Shown in pieces: positions 16,993-26,068 of a stretch of DNA of 64,000 bases. A program made the position numbers and the translations under genes. Every line of letters begins with the position of its first letter. Positions within the stretch are counted from its first letter, which is position 1. The notes under the pieces were generated by a model. That model made no database searches, was not told the DNA's origin, and was given only the letters and a program-made list of their open reading frames with translations. The stretch is from Desulfobulbaceae bacterium (GTDB lineage: Bacteria > Desulfobacterota > Desulfobulbia > Desulfobulbales > Desulfocapsaceae), in contig JAABSV010000014.1 of assembly GCA_011390165.1 (NCBI GenBank), forward strand, positions 1-64,000, read 5' to 3'.

Positions 16993-18535
16993 GGGCGGCC
17001 TCGTTGTCGTTGAGTTGCAATCCCTCAGTCGGGATCGTGGCGGGGTCAGCGGGCAGGCCGGGGAGTCGGGCCAGTTCTTGCCAGCAGTCGGCCTCGCTCT
17101 GCAGAGGGCTGCCGAGGCGGGCGATCAACTCGACCAGTTCCATCGGCGGCTGGTTTCTAACCACTGCTCGCGGAAAGTGCTGCAGGATTCCCTGGCAGTT
17201 GATGACACTGCCGGCGTATTCGCTCCACGAGGCGACCGGGATGACGATTTCGGCCTGGTTGTCGATTTCCCGACGGTGGCTGGCAAAGCTGATCAGCCGG
17301 CGGCTCTGGAAGAGCTGGCCGAGTTCCTCGGCGCTCAGTGAGCGGCCAAGGTCGTTGTTGCAGTTGACCACCAGGTCTGCTGCCTCCACCGCGGCAGTGA
17401 AGCCTGTCCGGCTGCAGTCGATGCCGAGCAGTTCCAGGCCGGCCCGGTTGGCCGCCTTATCGTCGCGGATGAGGAAGTCATCGCCATCACCCGGGATAAT
17501 CCAGCCGTCACTGAAGCCGGAGAGGGTGGCGCCGAGTTTTTCCGCCAGGGCGCGGATGGTGACCATCTGCTCCAGGGAGGAGTCGGGTGAGAGGATGAAG
17601 GTGATCTTGCCCCCTTGGGCCAGATCCTCGGCCACGGCGAGCAGCGCCTGGTCAACGCTCCTGGCCAGGCGACCGTGTCGGGCCTCGTTGAGGCGCCCCT
17701 CCTCCTCTGCCTTGTAGCTCATCCGGCCGCTGTCGCAGATGAAATAGCCGTTCACCAGCGGGTTGTGGCGGGGACGGAGGCGGTAGATCCGCGCCTCCTG
17801 CTCTTTTTCGCGGTTGTGGTCGACGGTGATGCTGCAGCCCCGGGCGCAGCCATGGCAGACCCCGGGGGATTTCTTCAGGAACCAGACCCGCTGCTGGAAA
17901 CGGAAATCGGCGCTGGTCATCGCCCCCACCGGGCAGAGATCGACAACGTTCAGGGCGTAACGGTTGTGCAAGGGACGGCCGGGAAAGATGTTCACCCGGG
18001 CATCGTCGCTGCGGTTGATGATCCCCAGTTCGCCGGTCTTGGTGATCTGCCGGCAGAACCGGACACAGCGGCCGCAGAGGACGCAGCGCTCCTGGTCGTG
18101 GACCACCCCGCAGCCGAAAGCCATCTTCTTGCCCTTGACCACCTGGGGCACGGTCATCCGGCTCTGCCGCCGGTCATAGGACATGTAGTAGTCCTGGAGG
18201 CGGCATTCGCCGGCCTGGTCGCAGACCGGACAATCGGTGGGGTGGTTGATCAACTCCAGCTCCATCACATCGCGCTGGATCTTTCTGATGTGTTCGGCAT
18301 CGAGGAGCACCTTCATTCCGGCCATCGCCGGGGTCTTGCAGGCCGGCACCAGGGGCGGGCGGCCATCCTCAATGCCGACCAGGCACATCCGGCAGTTGCC
18401 GTCGGCGCCAAGTGCCGGGTGATAACAAAGGTGGGGGATCTCGATGCCGACGGCACCGATGGCGTCGATCAGGTTCTTGCCCGCCTCGACTTCGACCTCC
18501 ACTCCGTTGACGAAAAGTTTCACCATATCAGCCAT
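16979..18535 (-). CDS. nuoG: NADH-quinone oxidoreductase subunit G (short form)
   Basis: 518 aa. The N-terminus has the [2Fe-2S] set (C-Y-H-P ... C-R-M-C ... C-K-T-P), the His/Cys [4Fe-4S] N5 site (H-P-T-D-C-P-V-C-D-Q-A-G-E-C) and C-V-L-C-G-R-C-V-R-F-C-R. Next comes a C-H-G-C-A-R-G-C-S motif at the start of the molybdopterin-oxidoreductase-like part. E. coli NuoG is 908 aa; here most of the molybdopterin-like region is missing. Short NuoG forms are typical of several anaerobic lineages, so it should still pass electrons from NuoF. It starts eight bases past the nuoF stop. Confidence 0.94.
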   Translation of the reverse strand: MADMVKLFVNGVEVEVEAGKNLIDAIGAVGIEIPHLCYHPALGADGNCRMCLVGIEDGRPPLVPACKTPAMAGMKVLLDAEHIRKIQRDVMELELINHPTDCPVCDQAGECRLQDYYMSYDRRQSRMTVPQVVKGKKMAFGCGVVHDQERCVLCGRCVRFCRQITKTGELGIINRSDDARVNIFPGRPLHNRYALNVVDLCPVGAMTSADFRFQQRVWFLKKSPGVCHGCARGCSITVDHNREKEQEARIYRLRPRHNPLVNGYFICDSGRMSYKAEEEGRLNEARHGRLARSVDQALLAVAEDLAQGGKITFILSPDSSLEQMVTIRALAEKLGATLSGFSDGWIIPGDGDDFLIRDDKAANRAGLELLGIDCSRTGFTAAVEAADLVVNCNNDLGRSLSAEELGQLFQSRRLISFASHRREIDNQAEIVIPVASWSEYAGSVINCQGILQHFPRAVVRNQPPMELVELIARLGSPLQSEADCWQELARLPGLPADPATIPTEGLQLNDNEAAHDQP

Positions 18536-18543
18536 GGGATGCC

Positions 18544-19827
18544 CTATTCCTGTTGCAATCCTGCCGGGGAAGCATTGGTTTTGGTGACGTACGCCTCAAA
18601 CTCGGGTCGAAACTTGTCGAGATAGCTGCGCACCGGCATGGTGCAGGCAGCCGACAGGACGCACACCGTCTTCATTTCGATATTGTCGCAGAGCTCGCGC
18701 AAGAGGTCGATATCGGCCGGGCTCCCCTCGCCACGCAGAATCTTCTTGATCAGTTTCAGCATCCAGCCGAGCCCTTCCCGGCAGGGGGTGCACTGGCCGC
18801 AGGATTCGTGGTGGTAGAAGTCGATCAGGTTCTTCACCAGGGCGACGATGTCCACCGTCTCGTCGAGGACGACGATGCCGCCGGAGCCGAACATGGTCTT
18901 GTGGGCGGCCATGGACTCATAGTCGAGAGTGACGGTTTTCGCTTCTTCGGGGAGGAGTACCGGGGTGGAACTGCCGCCGGGGATCACCCCCTTCAGTTTC
19001 CGTCCCTTCCACACCCCGCCGGCGATAGTGTCGATCACCTCGAGCAGGGGCAGGCCGAGGGGCAGTTCGTACATTCCCGGCCGTTCCACATGGCCGGAGA
19101 TGCCGAACAGGTGGGTGCCGCTGCTCTTCTCGGTACCGTAGGCCCGGTAGGCATCGGCACCCTTGTCGAGGATGTAGGGGAGGGAGGCGATGCTCTGCAC
19201 GTTGTTGATGATCGTCGGGCAGCCGTAGAGCCCAGCCACCGCCGGAAAGGGCGGCTTGGCCCGGGGCTGCCCCTTCTTGCCCTCGATGGACTCGAGCAGG
19301 GCGGTCTCCTCGCCGCAGACATAGGCGCCGGCGCCGCGGTGGACGGTGACATCGATCCGGTAATCTTGGCCGGCCACCTTGTCACCGAGATAGCCCGCCT
19401 TGTAGGCCTCGTCGATGGCCGCCTGCAGGGCTTTCACCTGGGTGGTGTACTCGCCGCGGATGTAGATGTAGGTGTCGTGGGAGCCGATGGCGTAGCTGCA
19501 GATGATGATCCCCTCGATGAGCAGGTGCGGGTCCTTCACCAGGATGTAGCGGTCCTTGAAGGTGGCCGGTTCCGACTCGTCCGAATTCACCGCCAGGTAG
19601 ACCGGCTTGCCGGTATCCTTGGGCAGAAAGCCCCACTTCACCCCGGCCGGGAAACCGGCACCGCCGCGGCCGCGCAGACCGCTGCGCTTGACCTCGTCGA
19701 TGACATCCACCGGTGCCATGGCAAAGAGCTTGTCCAGGGTGGCGTAGGCACCGTGCTTTTTCGCCACCTTCAGCTTGTGGGCATCCTTGATGGCGAACTT
19801 GGCACTGAGAATTTTCACCTCTTCCAT
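18544..19827 (-). CDS. nuoF: NADH-quinone oxidoreductase subunit F
   Basis: 427 aa, the NADH-binding flavoprotein of complex I. The glycine-rich FMN/NADH loop G-R-G-G-A-G-F-P is at residues 53-60, with G-A-G-A-Y-V-C-G-E-E-T-A-L at 165-177. The [4Fe-4S] N3 ligands are Cys343, Cys346, Cys349 and Cys389. The length is standard for the free NuoF subunit, without the extra ferredoxin and thioredoxin domains of HydB-like homologues. That supports a complex I role rather than an Fe-Fe hydrogenase. Confidence 0.96.
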   Translation of the reverse strand: MEEVKILSAKFAIKDAHKLKVAKKHGAYATLDKLFAMAPVDVIDEVKRSGLRGRGGAGFPAGVKWGFLPKDTGKPVYLAVNSDESEPATFKDRYILVKDPHLLIEGIIICSYAIGSHDTYIYIRGEYTTQVKALQAAIDEAYKAGYLGDKVAGQDYRIDVTVHRGAGAYVCGEETALLESIEGKKGQPRAKPPFPAVAGLYGCPTIINNVQSIASLPYILDKGADAYRAYGTEKSSGTHLFGISGHVERPGMYELPLGLPLLEVIDTIAGGVWKGRKLKGVIPGGSSTPVLLPEEAKTVTLDYESMAAHKTMFGSGGIVVLDETVDIVALVKNLIDFYHHESCGQCTPCREGLGWMLKLIKKILRGEGSPADIDLLRELCDNIEMKTVCVLSAACTMPVRSYLDKFRPEFEAYVTKTNASPAGLQQE

Positions 19828-19842
19828 TCCGGTACGCCTCCT

Positions 19843-20349
19843 TTATTGCAGACTGGCCAGCAGCGCCTTGAGCTTTTCCACGTCCATGTCCTCATGGAAT
19901 TCGCCGTTCAGCTGGACCACCGGGGCGCTGCCGCAGTGTCCGAGGCACTCCACCTCCTCGAGGCTGTAGCGGCCGTCTTCGCTGACCATCCCCGGTGTGA
20001 GAGACAACTCGTTGCGCAGATAGTCAACGATCTCCTGTTTGCCGCGCAGCCAGCAGGAGAGGGTGCGACAGACACAGATATGGTACCGGCCGGTGGGCCG
20101 CAGGTGGTACATGGTGTAGAAGGTCGCCGCCTCGTACACCTTGCTGGCGAAGGTACCGATCCGGTCGGCGATATAGGCGATCGCCTCCTGGCAGACCCAG
20201 CCCTCCTGCTCCTGGGTGAGCCAGAGGGCGGGAAGGATCAGCGATTCTCGGGTTGGATAGCGTTTGCTCAGCTGTTCGAAGGCGGCATCCCTTTTCTTGT
20301 CGAAGCTGAAGGGCTTGCCGGTGGAAATCAGTTCGGAACGATCGCTCAT
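19843..20349 (-). CDS. nuoE: NADH-quinone oxidoreductase subunit E
   Basis: 168 aa with a thioredoxin-like [2Fe-2S] domain. The ligands Cys94, Cys99, Cys135 and Cys139 have the C-x4-C ... C-x3-C spacing of cluster N1a. The N-terminal helical bundle contacts NuoF. Its start overlaps the nuoCD stop by four bases. Confidence 0.96.
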   Translation of the reverse strand: MSDRSELISTGKPFSFDKKRDAAFEQLSKRYPTRESLILPALWLTQEQEGWVCQEAIAYIADRIGTFASKVYEAATFYTMYHLRPTGRYHICVCRTLSCWLRGKQEIVDYLRNELSLTPGMVSEDGRYSLEEVECLGHCGSAPVVQLNGEFHEDMDVEKLKALLASLQ

Positions 20350-22067
20350 CTGTCCAACTCCCCGCCGATGATATTGATGCAGCTCAGGTTGATGATCGCG
20401 TCGGCGATCATGCTCCCCTCGACCATTTTGTGGAAGCCGCCCATGGTGTAGAAACAGGGCGGGCGGACCTTCAGCTTGTAGGGGCGGCCGCTGCCGTCGG
20501 AGACGAAGTGGAAGCCCAGTTCACCGTTGGCGGCCTCGTAGGAGTCGTACCACTGTCCGGGGGGCGTCTTGACCCCCTCGAAGACCAGCTTGAAGTGGTT
20601 GGCCAGCCCCTCGATGGAGTTGTAGACCGCCTCTTTCGGCGGCAGGCTGACCTGCGGGTCGGCAACGTTCACCGGGCCCTCGGGGATATGGCGGATCGCC
20701 TGGCGGATGATGCTGATCGACTGGGCCATCTCCTCGAAACGGACCATCATTCGGTCGTAGACGTCGCCGGTACTGCCCACCGGTACGGTGAAGTCGAACG
20801 CTTCATAGCCGTAGTAGGGGGCGTCTTTGCGCAGGTCGAAGGGAACCCCGCTGGCCCGCAGGTTGGGGCCGGTGAAGCCATAGCTGAGGGCGGCCGCCGC
20901 CGGCATGATGCACACCCCTTGAGTCCGGTCATGGAAGATCCGGTTGGTCGCCACCAGCTTCAGGGCGTCGCTGATCCCCTTTTCGATGGCCCGCAGGTGG
21001 CTTTCCAGGTCACTTTGCCAGCCGTCATAAAAATCACGGTACATCCCGCCGATGCGGGTGAAGCTGCTGGTCAGCCGGGCACCGGTGAGGCGGGAGATGA
21101 AGTCGTAAGCGTCCTCTTTTTCGTTGTAGAGGTACCAGTAGTTGGTCAGCCCGCCGATATCGACCATGAAGGCGGCACAGCAGACCAGGTGGTCAAGGAC
21201 CCGGTAGAATTCGCTCAGCACCACCCGCATGAAGCGGGCCCGCTCGGTTATCTCCACCCCCAGCCAGCTCTCCACTGCCTTGACATAGGCGATGTTGTTG
21301 AGCATCGACGAACAGTAGTTGAGGCGGTCGGTGAGCGGCACGATCTGGTTGTAGGTGCGCTGCTCGGCAGTCTTCTCAAAGCCGCGGTGGAGGTAGCCGA
21401 TCTCGTTGACGTTGGCGAGGATGGTCTCGCCGTCGAGGGCGGCCAGGATGCGGATCGCCCCGTGGGTGGCGGGGTGGGAGGGGCCGAGATTGAGAAACAT
21501 CACCTCAGTGTTGATATCCTTGAGGGTGGCATCATCAACCCCTTTTTCGGCCAGCCTGGCCCGGATTTCCTTTTCCAGACTGTCGGTTTCGGTACAGATT
21601 TGGCGGCGGTCGATGGGGTAGTCCTTGCGCAACGGGTGCCCCTCGAACTGCCAATGGTTGAGAATTCGCCGCAGGTCGGGGTGCCCCTGGAAACGGATAC
21701 CATACTGGTCGAAGACCTCCCGTTCCCCCCAGTTGGCCGAATCCCACAGACCGGTGGCCGTGGTCAGGCCGACATCCGGGTCGGCCACCGGGGTGCGCAC
21801 CTGGACCAGCAGGTTGTCCTGCCAGTTACGCAGGGTGTGGACCACCTGGAAGCGGGCCGCCTGGGGCGGCGGGTGGGGATAGTCGAGGTAGTCGATGGCG
21901 GTGACGTCGAGGAGCATGCCGCAGTTGCAGGCCGGGTCCTCTTTCAGCCTGGTGAGGGTGCCGGCCAGTTCTTCCGGGCGAACCTCGACCACCACCGCCT
22001 CCAGTGCCATTTGGCAGGCCGCACCGGGCAGGGCCGCCTGGATCTTTTCTAGCGCCGTCGCTTTCAT
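20346..22067 (-). CDS. nuoCD: NADH-quinone oxidoreductase fused subunits C and D
   Basis: 573 aa. Residues 1-165 or so are NuoC (V-D-Q-Y-G-I-R-F-x-G-H-P-D-L-R-R-I, then H-P-L-R-K-D-Y-P). Residues about 185-573 are NuoD, with N-L-G-P-S-H-P-A-T-H-G, G-Y-L-H-R-G-F-E-K and the quinone-site end G-G-E-L-D-R. The fusion is known in many proteobacteria. It forms the quinone-binding part of the connecting module. It starts one base after the nuoB stop. Confidence 0.97.
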   Translation of the reverse strand: MKATALEKIQAALPGAACQMALEAVVVEVRPEELAGTLTRLKEDPACNCGMLLDVTAIDYLDYPHPPPQAARFQVVHTLRNWQDNLLVQVRTPVADPDVGLTTATGLWDSANWGEREVFDQYGIRFQGHPDLRRILNHWQFEGHPLRKDYPIDRRQICTETDSLEKEIRARLAEKGVDDATLKDINTEVMFLNLGPSHPATHGAIRILAALDGETILANVNEIGYLHRGFEKTAEQRTYNQIVPLTDRLNYCSSMLNNIAYVKAVESWLGVEITERARFMRVVLSEFYRVLDHLVCCAAFMVDIGGLTNYWYLYNEKEDAYDFISRLTGARLTSSFTRIGGMYRDFYDGWQSDLESHLRAIEKGISDALKLVATNRIFHDRTQGVCIMPAAAALSYGFTGPNLRASGVPFDLRKDAPYYGYEAFDFTVPVGSTGDVYDRMMVRFEEMAQSISIIRQAIRHIPEGPVNVADPQVSLPPKEAVYNSIEGLANHFKLVFEGVKTPPGQWYDSYEAANGELGFHFVSDGSGRPYKLKVRPPCFYTMGGFHKMVEGSMIADAIINLSCINIIGGELDR

Positions 22068-22068
22068 A

Positions 22069-22581
22069 TCAGTCTAGAATCCCTCTGTACTCTTTGTGGC
22101 GTTCCTGCAGGACACTCTCGCCTTTGATCTGCTCCTGAATCTTTATCAGGGCATCAAGGATCGCCTCCGGCCGCGGCGGACAGCCGGAGATGTAAATGTC
22201 CACCGGGATGATGGTGTCGATACCCTGCACCGTACAGTAATTGTCGTAAATTCCGCCGGAGCTGGCACAGGCGCCCATGGCGACCACCCACTTCGGGTAG
22301 GCGATCTGTTCGTAGATCCTTTTAAGGATCGGCGCCTGCTTGTAGCTGATGGTGCCGCAGACCAGCATCAGGTCGGCCTGCCGGGGAGAGAAACGGACCA
22401 CCTCGGCACCGAAGCGGGAGACATCGTGCTGGCTTGCCGCCGCGCTCATGAACTCGATGGCGCAGCAGGCGGTGCCGAAGACGTACGGCCAGAGCGAGTA
22501 CTGCCGGCCCCAGTTGATGATCGCGTCAAGTTTGGTGGTAATGACGGTGTCGCCGAGCGTTGCTTCCAGTCCTAGCGCCAA
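22069..22581 (-). CDS. nuoB: NADH-quinone oxidoreductase subunit B
   Basis: 170 aa from a TTG start at 22581, which overlaps the nuoA stop by ten bases. A GGGGGTG ribosome site lies five bases before it. No ATG or GTG occurs near the true N-terminus, and the frame is open further upstream only because it overlaps nuoA. The cluster N2 ligands are Cys39-Cys40 (GTACCAIEF), Cys105 and Cys134 (SGCPPRPE). N2 is the last cluster before quinone. The rare start codon with overlap suggests translational coupling to nuoA. Confidence 0.94.
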   Translation of the reverse strand: MALGLEATLGDTVITTKLDAIINWGRQYSLWPYVFGTACCAIEFMSAAASQHDVSRFGAEVVRFSPRQADLMLVCGTISYKQAPILKRIYEQIAYPKWVVAMGACASSGGIYDNYCTVQGIDTIIPVDIYISGCPPRPEAILDALIKIQEQIKGESVLQERHKEYRGILD

Positions 22582-22931
22582 TTGAGCACCCCCTTCTGCA
22601 GAATATAGATCAGCCCGGTGACCAGCAGCAGCATGAAGGTGACCATCTCGGCAAAGCCGAACCACCCCAGTTCCCGTACCGCCACCGCCCATGGGTACAT
22701 GAAGACCGCTTCGATATCGAAAATGAGAAAGAGGATGGCGAGCAGGTAGAACTTGACACTGAATTTCTGGTCGGCCGCGCCGATGGTGGGGCCGATGCCG
22801 CTCTCGTAGGCCTCGTTCTTGACCGTGCCGCCGGAGCGGGGGCCAAACACCGCAGTCAGCACCATCAGACAGGGAACAAGGGCGGCGATTCCCAGCAGGG
22901 TTGCTGCCGATAGAACCAGCTCTGTTGACAT
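22572..22931 (-). CDS. nuoA: NADH-quinone oxidoreductase subunit A
   Basis: 119 aa with three membrane helices and the conserved loop K-N-E-A-Y-E-S-G and helix F-D-I-E-A-V-F-M-Y-P-W-A. It is a small membrane-arm subunit near the quinone cavity. It is the first gene of the nuo operon, with a strong GGAGGAG site seven bases before the ATG at 22931. Confidence 0.96.
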   Translation of the reverse strand: MSTELVLSAATLLGIAALVPCLMVLTAVFGPRSGGTVKNEAYESGIGPTIGAADQKFSVKFYLLAILFLIFDIEAVFMYPWAVAVRELGWFGFAEMVTFMLLLVTGLIYILQKGVLNWR

Positions 22932-22948
22932 ACTTTCTCCTCCCGCGG

Positions 22949-22978
22949 CATATTGCGGACAATTTCAGACGCAGTCAA
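22949..22978 (-). promoter_or_regulatory. Weak candidate promoter for the nuo operon
   Basis: On the minus strand TTGACT (22978-22973) is followed after 18 bases by AATATG (22954-22949). The -35 matches five of six consensus bases, the -10 only three. It would start transcription just before the nuoA ribosome site. A better -10, TATAAT at 23519-23514, lies about 580 bases upstream with a poor -35. Confidence 0.3.
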
Positions 22979-23697
22979 ACCCTGTCCGGGGAGAGGGGGA
23001 ATCCTGCTCTGCGCCTGGCACTCCTTCCTGTTGGCTGTTTCGGCCTGCTCCTCCGCTCTGCTGCCCCGCTCCCGCCATGGCTGTGGCCCGGAGCGAAGCG
23101 AACCGGCCCCGTTCCATTCGGGCCACCCAGAGCCTGACCGGCTGGTATGGACGGTTTACGGCTGGCTGGGGACCAGGTGAAGGGGGCGGCAGATTGCCGG
23201 AACTGAACAATAATCCATTAACAGGCCCATTCCTCCCCTGTCAAGAGAATCTCCCTCCGGGCAAAGAGGTACCCGTGTGAGGGTGAAAACGGGCGAAAGA
23301 CGGGTTTTGCTGTGCGAGTTAGATCGGCTTTTTTGGGCATGTTGTGCCATCCTGATCTAGTCACCCGGGTCTTCGCCTCTTTGGCGGTATGGCCGCCTTG
23401 TTAACCATTTTCTTATTCTGTAACGGTTTCCAGTAGCTGGTGATGGCTTGGGGCATCCCATGCGGACAGAAGATCTTTGATTCAACACTGACAGCGCATA
23501 CTCTGCACAGGGTATTATACTGCAATGGCAACGGCGTGTTGCCTGCCCAGAGAAGAACTTTCACCTTTTAAAGAAAATATTTAATTTATTTAATTTCGTG
23601 ATTGTAAGGAGATAGGCTGGAGTGTTCCCCCATTCATTCCTGTGATTGAGAACTCAAGGATCGTTTATGGTGATTAAGGTGGGGCTCGCCGGTGGCA
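22979..23697. other. Long intergenic region upstream of nuo, no convincing gene
   Basis: About 720 bases between nuoA and the end of nfnB, both minus-strand genes. The only ORFs are short, start poorly and look like chance. An AT-rich block (about 23560-23600) adjoins a perfect minus-strand TATAAT at 23519-23514. If that is a promoter, the transcript would have a 580-base leader or be a separate small RNA. I recognise no riboswitch class here. Confidence 0.4.
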
Positions 23698-23729
23698 GCC
23701 GCCGGTCAGCTGGTGCGCTGACCGGCGGC
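23698..23729 (-). terminator. Hairpin after nfnB (stem without T-tract)
   Basis: A perfect 13-bp stem (GCCGCCGGTCAGC / GCTGACCGGCGGC, 6-base loop) sits 27 bases past the nfnB stop. No run of T follows on the minus strand. It may be a transcript-end stabiliser or a Rho-type end rather than a classical terminator. Confidence 0.45.
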
Positions 23730-23756
23730 CGAAAGAGGGGGGTACTGCCAAGGGCT

Positions 23757-25169
23757 CTACCAACCCAGGGTCAGGAAATCGTGGATGGAGTTGGCGGCAT
23801 CCCGGCCGGCTCCCATGGCCAGAATGACGGTGGCCGCACCGGTGACGATGTCGCCGCCGGCCCAGACCCCCTTCTTGGTGGTCTTGCCGGTCTTTTCGTC
23901 GGTTATGACATTGCCCCACCGGTTGAGCCGCATATCCGGGGTCTCGCTGGTCAGCAGTGGGTTGGCGCCGGAACCGACGGCAACGATGCAGAGGTCGCAG
24001 GCAATCTCGAATTCGGAGCCGGCCACCGCCACCGGTCGGCGGCGGCCGGAGGCATCCGGTTCGCCGAGTTCCATGCGCAGGCACTCCATGCCGGTCAACC
24101 GTCCCTTGTCGTTGCCCAGGTAGCGGGTTGGGTTGGTGAGCAGGAACAGTTCGATCCCCTCCTCCTCAGCGTGATGGATCTCCGCCTTTCTGGCCGGCAT
24201 CTCCTCGCGGGAGCGGCGGTAGACGATCTTGACGCTTTCGGCACCCAGGCGCATGGCGGTTCGGGCGCTGTCCATGGCCACGTTGCCGGCGCCGAGCACC
24301 ACGACATTTTTGCCGAGGGGAATGGGGGTGTCCACTTCCGGGTACTTGTAGGCCTTCATCAGGTTGGCCCGGGTGAGATATTCGTTTGCGGAGAGGATGC
24401 CCACCAGATTTTCGCCGGCAATATTCATGAAGCGCGGCAGGCCGGCCCCGACTCCGACGTAGATTGCGTCGAAGCCTTCCTCGAACAGTTCGTCCAAAGA
24501 GACGGTGCGGCCAACCACGGCGTTACACTGGATATTCACCCCCAGGCGGGCAAGAAAATCGACCTCCTGGGCGACGATGGCCTTCGGCAGGCGGAATTCC
24601 GGGATGCCGTAGACCAACACCCCGCCGGGCTTATGGAAGGCCTCGTAGATGGTGACATCGTGTCCTTTGGTGATCAGGTCGCCGGCAACGGTCAACCCTG
24701 AAGGTCCGGAACCGACCACTGCCACCTTCTTGCCGGTGGCTGGCGCCTTGGGGGGGAGTTCACCGTGGCCGTTCTCCCGCTCGTAGTCGGCGCAGAAGCG
24801 TTCCAGATTGCCGATGGCCACCGGCTCGCCCTTCTTGCCGACGATGCATTTCCCCTCGCACTGTACCTCCTGGGGACAGACTCGGCCGCAAACAGCCGGC
24901 AGGGCATTCTTACTCCAGAGGTTACGGATGGCCCCGGTCATGTCGCCCTGGGCGATCAACTCGATGAAGCCGGGGATGTCCACCCCAACCGGACAGCCGC
25001 TGACACAGCCTGGTTTCTTGCACTGCAGGCAGCGGGCCGCTTCCTCCTGGGCCATCTTGACGGTGTAGCCGGTGGGCACTTCAAGAAAATTTCTTGCCCG
25101 CACTTTTGGCTCCTGCTCCGGCATCGGCACCCGGCCGCCGCCGCTTTTTCTTTCTGCTGTACTGGCCAT
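23757..25169 (-). CDS. nfnB: NADPH-binding large subunit of NfnAB (GltD-like)
   Basis: 470 aa. The N-terminal domain binds two [4Fe-4S] clusters (C-L-Q-C-K-K-P-G-C-V-S-G-C-P and C-G-R-V-C-P-Q-E-V-Q-C-E-G-K-C). The rest is a glutamate-synthase-small-subunit-like double Rossmann fold with V-G-S-G-P-S-G and G-A-G-N-V-A-M-D. Alone it could be called gltD. Next to the nfnA gene it fits the bifurcating NADH-dependent reduced-ferredoxin:NADP+ oxidoreductase, which links NADPH to NADH plus ferredoxin in the cytosol. It lies 62 bases downstream of nfnA. No glutamate synthase large subunit is nearby, which favours Nfn over GltD. Confidence 0.87.
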   Translation of the reverse strand: MASTAERKSGGGRVPMPEQEPKVRARNFLEVPTGYTVKMAQEEAARCLQCKKPGCVSGCPVGVDIPGFIELIAQGDMTGAIRNLWSKNALPAVCGRVCPQEVQCEGKCIVGKKGEPVAIGNLERFCADYERENGHGELPPKAPATGKKVAVVGSGPSGLTVAGDLITKGHDVTIYEAFHKPGGVLVYGIPEFRLPKAIVAQEVDFLARLGVNIQCNAVVGRTVSLDELFEEGFDAIYVGVGAGLPRFMNIAGENLVGILSANEYLTRANLMKAYKYPEVDTPIPLGKNVVVLGAGNVAMDSARTAMRLGAESVKIVYRRSREEMPARKAEIHHAEEEGIELFLLTNPTRYLGNDKGRLTGMECLRMELGEPDASGRRRPVAVAGSEFEIACDLCIVAVGSGANPLLTSETPDMRLNRWGNVITDEKTGKTTKKGVWAGGDIVTGAATVILAMGAGRDAANSIHDFLTLGW

Positions 25170-25231
25170 GACATCCTCCCGTGGCCTGCCGCCACGATCC
25201 GTGAAAAAGGTAAAGGGCTTCAGACCGCTTC

Positions 25232-26068
25232 TCAGGCGGCGTCCCGGACGTTGCAGTAGTGCTGGTGGCTCTTCTGTTCCTCTTCCTGGTAGGCGCGGAG
25301 GCGGAGGATCAGCTCGTCGTAGTCCACCTGGTGGCCGTCGAACTCCGGCCCGTCAACACAGGCAAATTTGGTCTCCCCGCCGACGGTGACCCGGCAGCCG
25401 CCGCACATGCCGGTGCCGTCAACCATGATCGGGTTGAGGCTGACCATGGTGGCCACGCCGAACTCGCGGGTGATGGCGCTCACCGCCTTCATCATCGGCA
25501 CCGGGCCGATTGCCACCACCAGCTTCACTTCGCCGGCCTGGAGGACCTCTTTCAGCACTTCGGTGACAAAACCGTGGTGGCCGTAGGAGCCGTCATCGGT
25601 ACAGACCCGCAGGTCGTGGGAGGCTGCCTTCATCTGCTCTTCGAGAATGAGCAGGCCATGGTTGCGGGCCCCGATGATGCAGGTAACCTCGTTGCCGACC
25701 TCCTTCAGCCCCCGGGTGATCGGGTGGAGTACGGCCACACCGGTGCCGCCGCCGACACAGACCACCTTGCCAACCCTCTCCAGATGGGTCGGTTTGCCTA
25801 AGGGGCCGATAACGTCCTGGTAGGCGTCACCCACCTTGAGGTCCCGAAAGAGGGCGGTGGATTTACCCACTACCATGTAGACTATGGTAATCGTTCCCCG
25901 GGCAGGGTCGGTATCTGCCATGGTGAGCGGGATCCGCTCGCCTTCCTCGTTGGCCTTCAGGATGACAAATTGGCCGGGACGGGCTTTTTTGGCGATCAGC
26001 GGTGCCTCAATCTCGTTAAGGATGATGGTCCCTGCCGCCATTTCTTCGCGTTTGACTATCGTGAACAT
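25232..26068 (-). CDS. nfnA: NADH-binding small subunit of NfnAB
   Basis: 278 aa from the ATG at 26068, preceded by GGAGG five bases upstream. The frame also reaches 26155 without a ribosome site. It is a ferredoxin-NADP reductase-like FAD/NAD module (P-G-Q-F-V-I-L, V-C-V-G-G-G-T-G-V-A-V) ending in a [2Fe-2S] site D-G-T-G-M-C-G-G-C-R ... F-A-C-V-D-G-P. Homologues are often called sulfide dehydrogenase or dihydroorotate dehydrogenase electron-transfer subunit. The neighbour nfnB makes NfnA the best reading. It is the first gene of a two-gene operon. Confidence 0.87.
   Translation of the reverse strand: MFTIVKREEMAAGTIILNEIEAPLIAKKARPGQFVILKANEEGERIPLTMADTDPARGTITIVYMVVGKSTALFRDLKVGDAYQDVIGPLGKPTHLERVGKVVCVGGGTGVAVLHPITRGLKEVGNEVTCIIGARNHGLLILEEQMKAASHDLRVCTDDGSYGHHGFVTEVLKEVLQAGEVKLVVAIGPVPMMKAVSAITREFGVATMVSLNPIMVDGTGMCGGCRVTVGGETKFACVDGPEFDGHQVDYDELILRLRAYQEEEQKSHQHYCNVRDAA

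Noticed and set aside
18544-20349. Fe-Fe hydrogenase or formate dehydrogenase diaphorase subunits
   Set aside because: The NuoE and NuoF homologues have complex I lengths and are embedded in a complete nuo operon.
22582-22962. N-terminal extension of NuoB to 297 aa
   Set aside because: The extra residues are the out-of-frame translation of nuoA; the TTG at 22581 with GGGGGTG gives the normal length.
23361-23564. Small minus-strand ORF of 67 aa upstream of nuo
   Set aside because: It has a GTG start without a clear ribosome site, no recognisable motif and atypical composition.
23757-25169. gltD, glutamate synthase small subunit
   Set aside because: No large subunit is nearby and the adjacent gene encodes the NfnA-type flavoprotein, so NfnB fits better.
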